Shown here: positions 1-12,676 of the stretch, piece after piece
Numbering within the stretch: the stretch's first letter is position 1
How the letters are laid out: every line of letters starts with the position of its first letter
Source of the DNA: Asterias amurensis
Taxonomy: Eukaryota; Echinodermata; Asteroidea; Forcipulatida; Asteriidae
DNA: 64,000 nt
Reading direction: 5' to 3'
Assembly: GCF_032118995.1 (NCBI RefSeq)
Contig: NC_092660.1
Coordinates: 18,462,501-18,526,500, forward strand
Notes under the pieces: generated by a model
What the model was told of the DNA's origin: nothing
Seen by the model: the letters and a program-made list of their open reading frames with translations, nothing else
Database searches by the model: none
Program-made: the position numbers and the translations under genes

Positions 1-2226
1 CTGTGCGTTATGCAGTGAAGTGCGCATTTTAGGCAACGTGGCGTTAATACACGTAAACCTAACTTGCCCACCAACATGGTGAGCGTGGCCGCGTGTGACG
101 CGCGTGCAAGGGGTCAATTGAAGGGGAAAAACATAAACAATTATTAAATTTCTATTAATGGCATCTGCTGAGAACCCCCCGTGGTTTAGAATCCAATCAT
201 TGTAAGGAGATCCTCCTGTCATTTTATATGGTGTGGACCTGTGATGTCACACTGTTTCTCCCTATGTTGCCTTCTTGTTACTTAATTGGAAACCGTATCC
301 TGATTTTCTGCGGAATGTGCGCTAATTAAAGGTTTCAATTTCAATAGACAGGGGTGGAAAAGGAAATGAGAAATGGTAATGTAATATGCAATTTTAAAAT
401 ATCATCTGAAACTTTTTAGAGGTAATAAATAGGAAACGTGTTCAATAGGTGCATTTTAGAAAAAAGAGGGAAGCCATTATTAACATGACCTCAGCCCAAC
501 CTCAAGCTCATAATTATTCCTTATTTCTAAGGAAAATGTAGTCAGAACACTATTTGAAAAAAAATGTATATCTACATGTAATTGATAGTACAACCTCCAT
601 GATTCTCATAACAAAATTTGAGTTAATTTGGCTTTAAGTTTTCTCTAAGGCCCAGTTTTGGAATGGAGGATAGTAAGTTGCACTTTCAACCTCAATCTCG
701 ATTGAACAGAAAGTAAGAAAAAATTGCTGAATAAAGATGAAGGGTTAACCTACTTGAGATTTGATTGTAGAACCCCCCCCCCTCCACCACACACAATGTT
801 TTCTCATTGGATGATCAAATGTATAGCAGGCAGGATGTTCCTCCTACTATTGCAAGTCTGTATTCCGATTTTGTTTACCCCTTGAAAATAGGAAAATTGT
901 ATTTGTTTTGGTTTTTACACATATACACCGATGTGTGTTAGCACTGTATACTCAGTACTTTAACCGAGCCCTGTGGAAAAAAAAATCACAGGCATACTAC
1001 TCGGGTAGGATTCGAACCCAGGACCTTCCCAGTTCTACAGAGCAGTGTCTTAACAACTAGAGAAAAAATAGCCTACAAAGTCCTCTAAAGCCTGTGATGT
1101 ACATGTAGTCGGCTCTTTCCTACTTTTCCCCAAGGAGGTAATTTCATGCTTCCCGTGTTCAGCGCCCTAGAGCATGTCTACATGATTAGTGCGCTTTATA
1201 AGTGTTAGTATTATTATTGGTATTATTACAGTGACATGATCATTTATTACTACAGAACCGTGTAGGAAGCTATGAATATCCTGGCAATGAAGCAAACGTT
1301 CCTAGAATTAAACGCATCAAATCTTTCCCGAATAATAAACAGCTCACAGACAAACTCTCCGTCCAGAATTGCCGCGAGCGGATTCGTTCCCCCCTATTAA
1401 GCGTTGCGTACATGTATATCGAAGAGGTTTGTGATGAGCATTTTATAGGCAAATGAGTTTGTAGTCAATCGAGTGATTTGCATATTTAAGTTGACGTGTC
1501 AAGTCGGTCACAGGCGACTGCCCTTAGGGGGGTCGAGTATTTGAGGCTCGAGAAGGGGTCAAAATAAACAGTGCACACAATGGCTTTTTAGATAGACTTT
1601 CTTTACGTTTTTTTGAGAGCATACAATTTGTAGAAAGTGGTTTGTTATGCTGAGAATGGGAAGCATTCTTTGGTTCTTGACTGACCTCCATGGGAAACAG
1701 ACTTATAATTTGCACTGTGTTTACATTTAAAGGACCATGGTACAACACTAGAATATTATCTATGGGGCACACTGTGTACAAACAAGGGCTTTGTCGGCCT
1801 GCAGAGTTTTGTGGCATAAGCCAGTTGGGCAGGAGTACACCAATAGTAATTTAAAGACACACTGCAAATAACACCGCGTTAATATGGATTAGCTCTGAAG
1901 TTTCCCACTGGTTATTTCTTGCTAAATCCTCAATTTTCTTCACTAATCACTTTAATATAATTCAAGGGTACATTAGATCTATCCTATCGCGCCATGCTCG
2001 CTAGGCGTTTTTTTAATTTTTAAGTAAGCGCAATCGACGATCATTTATTCAGTATTCCTTAGTGCAAGGAATTGTTAATGAGCAAAATAAGTCAGTCCTT
2101 TTAATATATTCATGAACGGATGCACTGATGATGAACACAAACCAGGGATCCTTTCGGTTCAGGGGACTGGATCGAGATCATCGGCTCTTCTAATAATGTA
2201 AAGTTCTTCAGTACAGCTGTCCCTTA
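1..2226. other. Non-coding, no gene recognised
   Basis: Apart from the SINE at 895-1075 I see only short open frames without family resemblance, a poly-C run near 773-782 and an AT-rich background. Confidence 0.6.
895..1075 (-). mobile_element. Second tRNA-derived SINE family
   Basis: The minus strand has an exact B box GGTTCGAATCC (1018-1008) and a tRNA-like head ending at TTAAGACACTGCTCTG, with the body ATACTCAGTACTTTAACCGA on the plus strand. Partial relatives lie at 12290-12350, 34055-34140 and 55689-55760. Confidence 0.7.
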
Positions 2227-2615
2227 TTAAAGGGTTTGGGTACATTTTGTACGACACAAAAAAAATGTCCACAGATTTGCACACGGTTTGAGGATAATGA
2301 CTACCTGATGAGGTGCTGTAGTTTTTGAGAAATTAGTAAAACAGTGTCACAACATTTTTTATCTCAGTGAGGCGGACATTATTTTATCATTTACAACTTA
2401 CTATGGAGGAAGGAATGGTACCGTACAACATATTTGACTCTCCTGTAAACTTTGCTCTGTGATTTTCACTTTTTTTCTCTCAAAAACTTGAAGACCTGTG
2501 ACTCTGAAACTTCTACAGGTTAATTATATAATATGCATCTTTATTCACAGTGAGAAGGGATTCATGTCATTGGCCAAAAAGCTCGATCTACAAAAAAGTA
2601 TCAAAACCCTTTAAA
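2227..2615. mobile_element. Family-3 MITE, full length
   Basis: It runs from TTAAAGGGTTTGGGTACATT to AAAAGTATCAAAACCCTTTA. It contains GTTTTTGAGAAATTAGTAAAAC and CACAGTGAGAAGGGATTCAT. Confidence 0.8.
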
Positions 2616-5600
2616 GATTTGAGCTCCATACTCGGTGTCTAAAGGGCCGGTGAATCGAGCGAGGTGGTAAAAAATTTAAGTTGATGAGCGAAGCGCAATG
2701 TACGTTGGCCTGTAAACTGACAAGAATGCAGCGCTCAAACAAGTTTATGATGATTCTATCTACGCATCCTAATTGTGAGTTCTTTTAAAACAAAGAAGCC
2801 AATAAAGTTCATTAAGGATACAAAAGCGTGTTTTTTGTGGGTTTTTTTCAATGAGGTAAAGTGGTAGTGGCGCAAAAATAGCGAATTAGCGAGATGGAAT
2901 AATATTTCTGTGCAAAGGGGTCTTTCCTGATTATAATAAATACTTAAAACATAATTGTGAAATTGTTTCAACCCACCCTAAATTTTTGATTTTTAAGCTT
3001 GGACTCACGGTTTAAAATACTGTATACACTGAAGAGCAAAATAATGCCTCTTAGATGAAGTCAATATTTTAGATCAATTCTCTCACTACTCCAGAGATGT
3101 CAATGGCTTTTCCTAGTTTTCAGCACGCACCGAAGTTGAAACAGAAGAGAAAATTGCCAAACACAAAAAATTTAATCTGTTTTTCTGTAATAGCAGTTGT
3201 ATATTTTGACCCACCCACCCATTATTTTGAAAAACAAATCGAAATGTTTAATTATTATTTGAAAAGGCCTTTAATCTGTTTTGTTACTCCTTTAAGACCC
3301 TGTTTTATTTTTTAGAATCAAATCTCCTTAGTACAGAGCTCTGGAAGTGTCAACCAGCTTTATGAGATCCTGAGATAATTAACTAGAGGATGATTAGACC
3401 ATAAATGTAAGATGGCATTGGCAACATCCCATATCTTGAGATGACGCAACATGAAAGGTAGAATGTCGTCTTCCAGATACATTTGATCTCAGGATAATGA
3501 CATCCTAACAGTAGGATGTTGTTTTCCCAAGAGAATTTATTTTTGGTTCTCGATATTTTTAGGATGTTGCAGGAAGTCGACTTCATACTTTAATAATGTC
3601 GTCAACTCTAAATACTTTATATATGGAAGTTGACTTTCTACTTTCAAGATGCGACAATTTCGCTAAAGAAGACATCTCACTTTAAGATCAGTTACACCCC
3701 TAAGTACCAACGTCCATATGTTTTGACACCCCTATGTTCCCAAACCCCTAGTGTATTTTTCTAATCTTAACTTTAACCCTTACCCAAACCCTAGTGTTTA
3801 GAACAAAAGGTTGTTGGATCAAAGAGCAGTCACCTTAAGATCGTCTTGAGATAAATCATATTTGGGTGTCCCCATCTTACATGTACCTTTATGATGTCAC
3901 CATCATGCAGTAAATAATCTCAGATTCTCAACTTTCGAGCTCCGTAACCTTTCCAATGTGCAGTTAAGTCTTTAAACGCACTGGACACTTTTGGTAATTA
4001 CTCAAAAATTGGTAATGAGCAATGGAGAGCTGTTTATAAAATAAACACTGTGAGAAATGGCTCCATCTGAAATTACGTAGTTTTTGAGAAAGAATTTCTT
4101 TTCTCACTCAAATATTAAAATACTTCAGGCCTGAAGCTTTTTTTTAGGCATCTGAACACACACAAATTTGTGCAACAAGGGTGTTTTTTCTTTCATTGTT
4201 CTCTTGCAACTTCGGTGACCAATTGAGTAAAAATGTTCACAGATTTGTTATTTTATGCATATGTTGGGATATACCAAGTAAGAATACTGGACAAAATTAA
4301 TACAAAAGGTGTCCAGTGCATTCAACAATGGACAATTTTAAGTGAATGTATGAAGACATCCTCCAAAGGGATGGGTTAGAATTGTTTTTGTTTATTTTAC
4401 TAGCAGGTGTAACTCCAGTTGTAACTTTTCACTTTATTAATGCAGTGCATATGCACAAATATTATTCATGTACAAATATTTTAAGGAGACAAGAGTGGAA
4501 CTGTATATTCTTTGTGAATGACTATTTTTAAGAAGAGAAAAAAAAACCATTGTAAGTACAAATTTATATATTTTAGTGAAATCCATCCATAAATATTACA
4601 AAAGATTTCTGTGTATTAATAATTGTTATTTGTTTGTTTTTAAGATTTATGACCTACAACCAGACATAATATCCCAACTATAGTATAGTTAACCACATCT
4701 AACTTACTCGTATCATTCAGTTTTTCAACCAAAGCGAATAAAGGGCACACATTCTTTTGAATGGGTCTTGTTATGCGGAGTGCACAATTTTTACAGATTT
4801 GTATTTTCTTTTCTGTCCAATGTGAGATATTTGAGATGTTTGATATGGTTTCAGCAAGTCTTTGTGCAAGACCTCCTTAGTTCCCCTCAAGAGGGCGCCA
4901 TCATGCAGAAACCCCTCTTTACACCACAAAGCACCACCGTGAGATGTTGTAAGCTGTTCATGGATGACATGGGCCCAATTTCATAAAGTGTGTAATGACC
5001 TTGACCCAATTTCATGGTTATGCTTAACGAGAGCACAGAATGGGCGATTACGGAATAAGGGAATTCTGTGCTAACGGCAAGCGTATTTCACGGGTTAGCG
5101 GCAAACTTTGGCTTCTGCTTGTGCGTACTTCACGTTACCAAGCATTCTACACTTACAAGGCTACCGCAGAAAATCAGCGCTTGCACGTAAGCGGGGAATC
5201 AAGGTCGTAAGCGCAGAATTCGGTGGTAAGCAGAGCCATGAAACTGGGCCCTTATCTTGTCTATTAGAGACAACAACAACGATTTTAGGAGTAGGCTGTT
5301 AAGTAGAACTGCCTTTAGGGATTTCCAAGTTTGTGATTACTATATAGGTGGATGATGACGTTTTTATTCTGGATGAATTTTTTGAAATAAATTATTGACT
5401 GGTAAAAAGAATAAGGTTTATGGAGTACATTTTGTCAACTCAGGAAGATCATAGAGAAAGGAGGCATGTTTTTATCAGCTGATTTCACTCTTTAGTGTGT
5501 GCCAAAGAAAACTAAAAATACTCAGTACGAATATTCATCACAAAAACAGTTTTCTCTCTCTTTTCTAAATTGTTCAGGTTGCGTGTCTGACCATTTGCAG

Positions 5601-5713
5601 AAACAGGTTACCAGCCTGGTGTGACTGGTTCCCTTCTATGTTTTTTCTCTGTAGATGAATTCTCAAAATTACGATTGTTAACAGAGGTCAATAAGGTGTG
5701 TAAATTGAATGGT
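2616..5713. other. Non-coding stretch with repeats
   Basis: It holds the family-1 MITE at 3972-4324 and a GCCCAATTTCAT repeat at 4971-5255. The part at 3370-3900 contains several AGGATG / CATCCT inverted motifs. No coding signal is convincing. Confidence 0.6.
3972..4324. mobile_element. Family-1 TTAA MITE, full length
   Basis: It runs from TTTAAACGCACTGGACAC to GGTGTCCAGTGC. The interior carries the family landmarks GAGAAATGGCTCC, AGGCCTGAAGC, TTGCAACTTCGGTGACC and ATATGTTGGGATA. It is the colinear reference copy of the subfamily with the AGGCCT centre. Confidence 0.85.
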
Positions 5714-5866
5714 GGACAACTTGACGGTTGACCGACTTAACTCGAGACAACTCGACCGTCCAGGCAACTCAATGGTTCAGACAACTCGACTGTGGAATCT
5801 GGTTGACTGAGCAAGAGTTATTGAGTTGTTTCTACAGTCGAATTGTCTCGAGTAGAGTCGGTCAAT
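5714..5866. repeat. Foldback repeat with CTCGAGACAA arms
   Basis: TTGACCGACTTAACTCGAGA at the left pairs imperfectly with TCTCGAGTAGAGTCGGTCAA at the right. The centre holds AACTCGACTG / CAGTCGAATT-type arms. Confidence 0.65.
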
Positions 5867-6275
5867 TTGTTTAAATTAATAAAAATACAATTATGGTATT
5901 GGACTTTATTTGTGAAAAAACAATGGTTTAAAAAACCAGCCCACGTTGTTGGACTGATGGCTTTCTTTTATCGGAAAGAGAACCATACCGTTCCCATAGG
6001 TGGGCTATTTATTTTAGTACCATGAAGGCAGGATAAATAAATATTGGATTTAAGATCTAAAAACCTGGTTGCTAAGTTTATTATTGTTTGTAGAATGTCA
6101 TTCACAATGTGTCGAGACCCCCTTTTCACCAAAAGATGCTTAAATAAGGTTCAATTCTTTACTAATATTGGGTTCAGCCATGCAAAATATAGGCCTTACA
6201 CCCGAGGATGAACGCAGACCGTAATGAAACATGTCACCAATACTTTAAACTATAAACCACAAGGAAAACTGCATT

Positions 6276-6342
6276 AATGTTGAGACACACCAAGTGAGAA
6301 GACTGTCTTTGACCATTACCAATAGTGTCCGGTGTATTTAAT
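6276..6342. mobile_element. Family-1 MITE right-end fragment
   Basis: GAGACACACCAAGTGAGAAG and CCAATAGTGTCCGGTGTATT match the right end of the family. Confidence 0.65.
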
Positions 6343-7427
6343 GGTATGGCATCTGGTACAACAAGTCATAACTATCACTTATACATTTCGATTTAATCAA
6401 GTCAATTAGTACAAGCCATAATTTTATCGCATAATGGCTAAGAACAAGTCTTCTTTATATACTAATAAATACAAGGAACAGGCACCACCCATAGCGATGA
6501 CGCATCGACATTCAATCACGTTGGTAACTTTCTGTTGATAAAACACGTAAGAATGTTTCGTGCCTTTATAAGCCAAATGTTGATAATTATTGGTTTTGAG
6601 TTTCAGACACGGGAATCCTTCCGGGGGGTTCAAACCGTCCGCTCGCTCTAAATGAACGTTATTCAAGCCCCAAATACAGCAATTATGTTACATGAAACGA
6701 TTGGAACTTTTGACCCCGGGGAATGGACGAATCCCCGGCGAGTCTCGCCAATTCATACCCCGAACTCTGAGGCAACAATTTATGGGACTCGTTACGATGG
6801 CAACAAATCGCAGATAACCAACTCATCCATCTGACATTTCGCCCTACAACCATTTCACGCAAATACACGCTGGGCTGCACGCGTAATAAACTTGACGAGC
6901 CAGAAATCCTGAGTGATTCGCGTATTGACAAGCCATGACCAATCAATGACGGCGTACTGCAGTTAAAGTACAAAGCCCTCCATAACCCCGCTGCTGAGTG
7001 GCCTAATAAGGTCACACGGTGAACTCTGATATGATTAGCTAAGCGACGGTAATGGCGAATTAACGATCGGATAATGCGCGGGAAACTTGGGAAAATCAAA
7101 GGTGAACTTTTCACCATGACGTTTTTTAGGACTTAAGGATGTGGAAGATTTACACGTTTTTATTCGAGGCTGTGATGCTTCCAGGACGATTTCGAATCCC
7201 CAGGGGAGAAATTTGTTCAATGCTACGAGTGGATTTATCGAGATGCAGGACTATACAAATCAAAACTGAGTGAATGACAACTTGAGCGTTAATAATAACA
7301 AATTGCCTCGGGCAAAAGGCTCTAAACGTAATCTTCACTGGCGAATCGTGGCTATTAATAGGGGTGCTGAATCCCTGCAGCACCAGTTTAGACTATCCAC
7401 ACATTTCTAATGTGGTTCCCATCAGTT

Positions 7428-7495
7428 TTAAAGTCACTGTGTACACTATTGGTAATTACCCAAAATAATGGTTATTAGCATCAGAACTTTTAGCC
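7428..7495. mobile_element. Family-1 MITE left-end fragment
   Basis: TTTAAAGTCACTGTGTACAC followed by TATTGGTAATTACCC is a worn left end. Confidence 0.6.
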
Positions 7496-8334
7496 TTTTT
7501 ACCCTCTTTTAGCCTGAACATCGACGACGTAGGCCTACACTTCGAGGCTCGTGAATTACGCCAGAGTTCTGCTGTTGAGCAAACGTACATATTCACCTTT
7601 TGACCTCGCATCATTTCACCCTGCCCTCATGATATTCACAGTTAAAGCCGACGTACATGTGTATACATAAATAGCGGTCCTTATCCTTGAGATAAGGACA
7701 GGGGACCCGTCTACATTCTTTTGACCTATAGCCGAGGGCGCCCTACTCAGATGGCACTATGTGCACGGTCAATTTCATCGCCGGCACGGAAATCAATACT
7801 AAACTAACTGCTAATCCACTTTCAATATTCATTCTTATGATTCAATGTAAAGTTAGACACACATTTTTTTTTATTTGAGCCTTTTACAAATTTGTTCTTC
7901 GTCGATGCAAGCTGTCAGATTACTTATTTTGTATGTAAAGATAAACAGACAAAGATCCACAAGATCACGAAAGCACACGAAGAGCCGACAAGCTAATGTT
8001 TGATTTTAACATTGGCTTTCGGGTAATTTCCTGTGCAGAAGTGTCCAGTTCAATTTGACTAATGCACTGGTGTTTGTAAAGTACTTTGGCTCTGCAATCG
8101 CAAACATCTTTATTACCCCAAGTCTGGAAAGGGAATGCCACCAGTTTCAACAAGTCTTTGGCTATGATTCAAAGTGCACTATTTCTGGCGGGAACAGGTT
8201 TATACACGGCGATATGCGAGAATATTGGTAGAAATTGGACAGTGTCACGTTCATTCCCAACTCTGAACGTAAAGATCGTCTTGCCGCGATCTGCTGCTGA
8301 ATGAATACTTTGCGCAGGGCCTAGGCCTACAGAT

Positions 8335-8835
8335 CTTAAAGGCAATTGACATGTTTGGTAAAAGACCAGTATTTTAAAGATGCTATGACAGATTTTTGGC
8401 CCCAAACATTAAAAAATAGATTTTTTTGAGTGAATGGTATTTCAAAGAGTATCACCCGCTCTAACAAACAAAAAAGTTAACTTTTACTTTTAATGGTCAA
8501 GAACCATGACAAAAATTTAAAACTTTTCTTATAAAACACATAAGAATTGGTCACGTGATATAAATTATTGTCGGGATCCCGACAAAAATTAATTTTGAGC
8601 ACTTTATTTCACTGCTACTAATAATTGGCGGACTTTTTCGAGCAGTGGCTCAAATGAAAGATTGTAACTTTCTCGACCCCCATCAAAATACCTATTGAAT
8701 TTTAAATCAAAATTTTTGGGTCAAATCGGCCAAAAATCTGACATAGCATCTAGGTGTATCCAAACACATGCAGAAAATAACAAATCTGCAGCAGTTTTGA
8801 CTCAATGGATCATGGAAATTGCAAGTGAATAAGGC
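8335..8835. mobile_element. Degenerate family-1 MITE interrupted by a second MITE
   Basis: The outer parts (TTAAAGGCAATTGACATG at left; GTGTATCCAAACACATGC onward at right) are family 1. Between them, about 8377-8751, AGATGCTATGACAGATTTTT pairs with AAAAATCTGACATAGCATCT as terminal inverted repeats of another element, whose centre is the palindrome GTCGGGATCCCGAC. Confidence 0.7.
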
Positions 8836-9933
8836 CGCACGGAACCACGATCAATGGCCACTCTCCCGCACAAGTTTTTAGAGTGACAAATTGAGTTGAT
8901 TTCAGAATAATCCTTTTAGATTTTGTTTGCTGTATCCTCTGGCTTAATATTGGGTTGACGAGATTTTGTTCAGATCTTTAATGGCTTTGATCTATACCGA
9001 GTGTTTTGGTTAAAAGTGAAATCAATTAAAATAGAACCTGTCCTTATCACGGGCCACCTTGGCATGAATCCCATTTTCACACTGCCCTAAACACACATTA
9101 TGGCATGCATGGAACCAGTCTAATTTCTCACATCTTGCCCTGGATAATAATTTGTTTGCTTTTCCACTTTTTCCCTTCATTTTATCCTTTGCAATTATGT
9201 GAAACATGTTACTTTGTACCTCCTCATGGGTACGTTCAGACGTGGGGTTAAACTAGTGGGGTTATTAGGTGGTGATGTGCACCATGCATTCCATGCTCAA
9301 TGCTTTCCTGCCTTACCACGTACCCAACATTCCACCAATTGTTGATAACAATAGAAACATTATACGAACGGTGCTCATCAAACCGTTCATGTATTACACG
9401 CACACGTCGTATTCTCAATGCCTCGTTTTAAATAGGGTCTGTACTGCTATGTTCTTCACTGACAACTTTGTTGTTTTGCTGTTAAATAAGGGATACACGG
9501 AGTTTATTCCAAAAATAACAAGGCCTATTTTATCCAACTGAAGTCCAACTGCTGTACGAAGAGCCAGTCGTCTGCCACAAATCTGTACGCATGGATTTTG
9601 AACGCGAAATAAAGCAACATCATCATAAATCCAACCCATCTAAAAGCAAGGAGTCCAGGGTGACATTCAAGGAAAGGTCACGAAGGTAAGCTTGTCAAAT
9701 TAGTAGACATTTTTTAACATTGATTGAAACCTTGTATTGAAGAGTTTGCTTCACGTGTTACTTCGAAGCGCACAAACTAAGTAATTAGACCAAAGTTAAT
9801 ATCTGTACTGCTGCACCATTCGGTTAACTATCATTTGCAAATCAACATTCAATCGTACATTTCATTGCTAGGCCTGAGCTCTCGCGCACTATACTGCCCA
9901 AAATAACTGAAATTGCGTTTCAAGAGAGTAGGT

Positions 9934-10272
9934 TTTAAAGGCCTGGACACTACTGGTAATTACTCATAATAACTGTAAGCATAGAAAATTACTTGGTATT
10001 GAGCAATGAAGAGCAGCTGTTGAAAACATTGTGAGAAACGGTTCTCTCTGAAGTAACGTAGTTTTTGAGAAAGAGTTAATTTCTCACTCAATAAGCCTTT
10101 TATAAGACATCAAAGCACACTCATTTTTGCAACAATAGTATTTTTCTTTCATTATTCTCTTGCAACTTTTATAACCAATTGAATCCCAATTGTTTATCTT
10201 TTTATGCAAATGTAGGGATACACCAAGTAAGGATACTGGTCTTGACAATTACCAAAAGTGTCCAAGACCACT
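9934..10272. mobile_element. Family-1 TTAA MITE, nearly full length
   Basis: It starts TTTTAAAGGCCTGGACACTA and ends CCAAAAGTGTCCAAGACCAC, with the usual GAGAAACGGTTCTC and TGCAACTTTTATAACC interior. Confidence 0.8.
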
Positions 10273-10813
10273 GTGTAGACCTGCAAGTTGTTTTAGTTTC
10301 CACGATGTTGTAATAGTTCAAACTGCCTTTGCCCTTCTGCACTAATTCTATCAATTGAACTTCCTGGGCAGATAATTACATAATTTGACCTAATTGTAGG
10401 GATAACTAGCAGTCGAATATACGGCATTTTTGCCTCAGACGATACTGCAATAATTGCAACTCTGCTATATCTGTAAATTCCTAATCAAAAGAATTGCTAT
10501 CAGTGGCGGCAATTTCCCCCAAGCAAACTATAACTCTACACTTGATTCAGACTCTGTTCGAGTTAATGGCTTCTGGCTACGGCCAGATCGCTGTCAATGA
10601 ATATTCTTCATCGTTACCCTAGTGTCGGCCAACAGCCATAGCCAGCTATAGCCAAAGTCACTTTCTTGGAACGCGATCGTAGTCTCGATTGAACACTGAA
10701 ACAGCACCCCTGGCGGTAATTTGGTCACAATCTCCAGTGACTCGTTCGCAGTATCAGTAGTAACAACGTTGGGCTTTGAAAGTATTTCCAAATCTGTAAT
10801 AATCGAATGGGGT

Positions 10814-10826
10814 ATGCATAATGCAT
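10814..10826. promoter_or_regulatory. Palindromic POU-type dimer motif
   Basis: ATGCATAATGCAT has two ATGCAT half sites separated by one base, the arrangement called MORE+1 for POU-domain dimers. It is in non-coding sequence about 1.9 kb downstream of the GPCR stop codon. Such motifs also arise by chance in AT-rich DNA. Confidence 0.25.
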
Positions 10827-10862
10827 ATCACGGCAGATTCCCCAAAACGAAACCAGTGAGTG

Positions 10863-11030
10863 TTTAAAGGCATATTGTACACTTTTGGTATTTTAATTGT
10901 CAAAGACCAATACCCTCACTTGGTGTATTGATTGTATGTTTTAAATAAAAATCTTGTGAAAATCTTGGCTCAATTTGTCATCGAAGTTGCAAGCAAATAA
11001 GTTTGTGGTGTCACCTTTGACCCAACCTCA
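10863..11030. mobile_element. Family-1 MITE, partial
   Basis: TTTAAAGGCATATTGTACAC begins the copy, and the strand continues with TTGGTGTAT and GAAGTTGCAAGC. The other half is missing. Confidence 0.6.
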
Positions 11031-11066
11031 TAGGGTTAAACCAATCGTGTAACGTATGCTGATGTA

Positions 11067-11457
11067 CTAAAGGTACTGAACACGTTTGGTAATTGTCAAA
11101 ACAACAGTCTTCTCACTTGTTGTATCCCAACATATGCATAAAATAACAAACCTGTGACAATTTGGACTCAATTGGTCATTGAAGTTGCAAGAAAATGATG
11201 AAAGGAAAAAACACCATTGTTGCACAAAATAGTGTGCTTTAATTCAGATACATGTAGGAATAAAAGGCTTCTGGCCAGATTTTTTTTTATTATTCTAGTG
11301 AGAAATTACCTCTTTCTCAAAAACTACGTTACTTCAGAAGTAGTCGTTTCTCACAATGTTTTATACTATACCAACAGCTCTACGTTGCTCGTTACCAAGT
11401 AAGGTTTTATGCTAATATGTATTTTGAGTAATTACCAAACGTGTGCAGTGCCTTTAA
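11067..11457. mobile_element. Family-1 TTAA MITE, full length, reverse orientation
   Basis: It starts CTAAAGGTACTGAACACG and ends GTGTGCAGTGCCTTTAAG, with GAAGTTGCAAGAAAATGATG and TCAGAAGTAGTCG inside. Confidence 0.8.
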
Positions 11458-12676
11458 GCATACCGTATGCTGAAGTTTCCCAAACTTAGAAAAAACATGT
11501 GTACTATAACTGCATATTATAATCATAACCATAACTACACAATAAAAGAATATACACTGAATGAGGTTTTCTCTTTTTAGCTCTTAATTTTATTTTCTTC
11601 TCTTAACTAAATACCAGAGTTTAACGCCATTTAGATTGACTCAGTCAGTCGTAGCAATATTTAATATCACTTCATTTATAAACACGACTTTTAATTATAA
11701 TAGTCTTTTGTTTAATAAATACATTATTTTATAAGTTGCAGGACATTATTATACATTATATTTTTATCGTTCCACGATATTTGTAAGAAAATAATACGAG
11801 TGCCATAATTCAATTTTGAGCACAAATCATACACAAATGGTATAACGATTTTCCAATAAGTTGGCAACATCTTTTTGCCGTTTTCACTAATGACTAAAGG
11901 TCAAACACGTATTTCTCAGTTTAGACCACCCCCCCCCCCCACAACCAAAAAAGAAAAAAGATGAAAGAATGTTTTTCTTTCGCTGAAAACAGTGTAAAGA
12001 CACGCATTAATTCTTTAAGTTCTTCATCAGCTAAACAAAATAGACACATTTTCAGTAGCCACCTCCATTTTTGGTTGTCAAAAATGTTCCACATTAATAC
12101 ACATCTAAACATGACGAAGGCCTAATCATCATCACACCACAGCAAGAAAAAACAAAAAACAAAAATGCAAATCATAAAAGAGGAATGGAAACAATTAAAA
12201 TCAAAATAGGCCACACAAACTTAACATTGATAAAGTTAAATTATGCTTTAAATAGATGTTAAATTTGCATCGGGAATATATATTTTTTGTTTTTACCCAT
12301 ATACACCGATGCACTGTATACTCGGTATTTACCCGAGTTCTGTGAACAAAAATTGCAAGCTGTTTAGGCAGCAAACCTTGATTGTAGGCATTTTCGCTAA
12401 GCAAAAATCTCATAAGGTTAGGAAAGCAATTAATTTTGCTAAGCGCATAAAAAAATGCATATATCTTATAAGCTGGTTACCTTTCTTAAATAATAAATAA
12501 TGTACTAATTATGACTGGTACCCCACAAATATTTTGTTAGGCACGTGATATTAATGATTTTTTTTTTGTTAAGCAGTTCTGTCATAAGTTGGACCGGGAA
12601 TAATTATAACAGGAACGTGCATTTAATGCAATTTTAGGATTTACAAGCTAGTTGTCTCGGCAAGTATGGGTTAACC

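Larger units (their letters stand above)
5867..8334. other. Non-coding; richer-GC patch at about 6600-7380
   Basis: The patch at 6600-7380 is less repetitive and has more CpG than its surroundings, with many TAAT and CCAAT words. It could be a regulatory element or an unrecognised exon. The longest open frame (7117-6683, minus, 144 aa) has no recognisable domain. Confidence 0.4.
8836..12676. other. Non-coding, repeat-laden; downstream of the GPCR
   Basis: It holds family-1 MITEs at 9934-10272, 10863-11030 and 11067-11457 and a SINE scrap at 12290-12350. A less repetitive patch at 10540-10860 contains the POU-like palindrome. No gene is recognised. Confidence 0.6.

Noticed and set aside
1005-1071. 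Possible tRNA gene
   Set aside because: The B box is exact, but no complete cloverleaf can be drawn and the sequence continues into a repeat body; it is a SINE.
6683-7117. 144-aa open frame on the minus strand
   Set aside because: No recognisable domain, no splice partner and no homologue that I know. Kept only as part of an unexplained patch.
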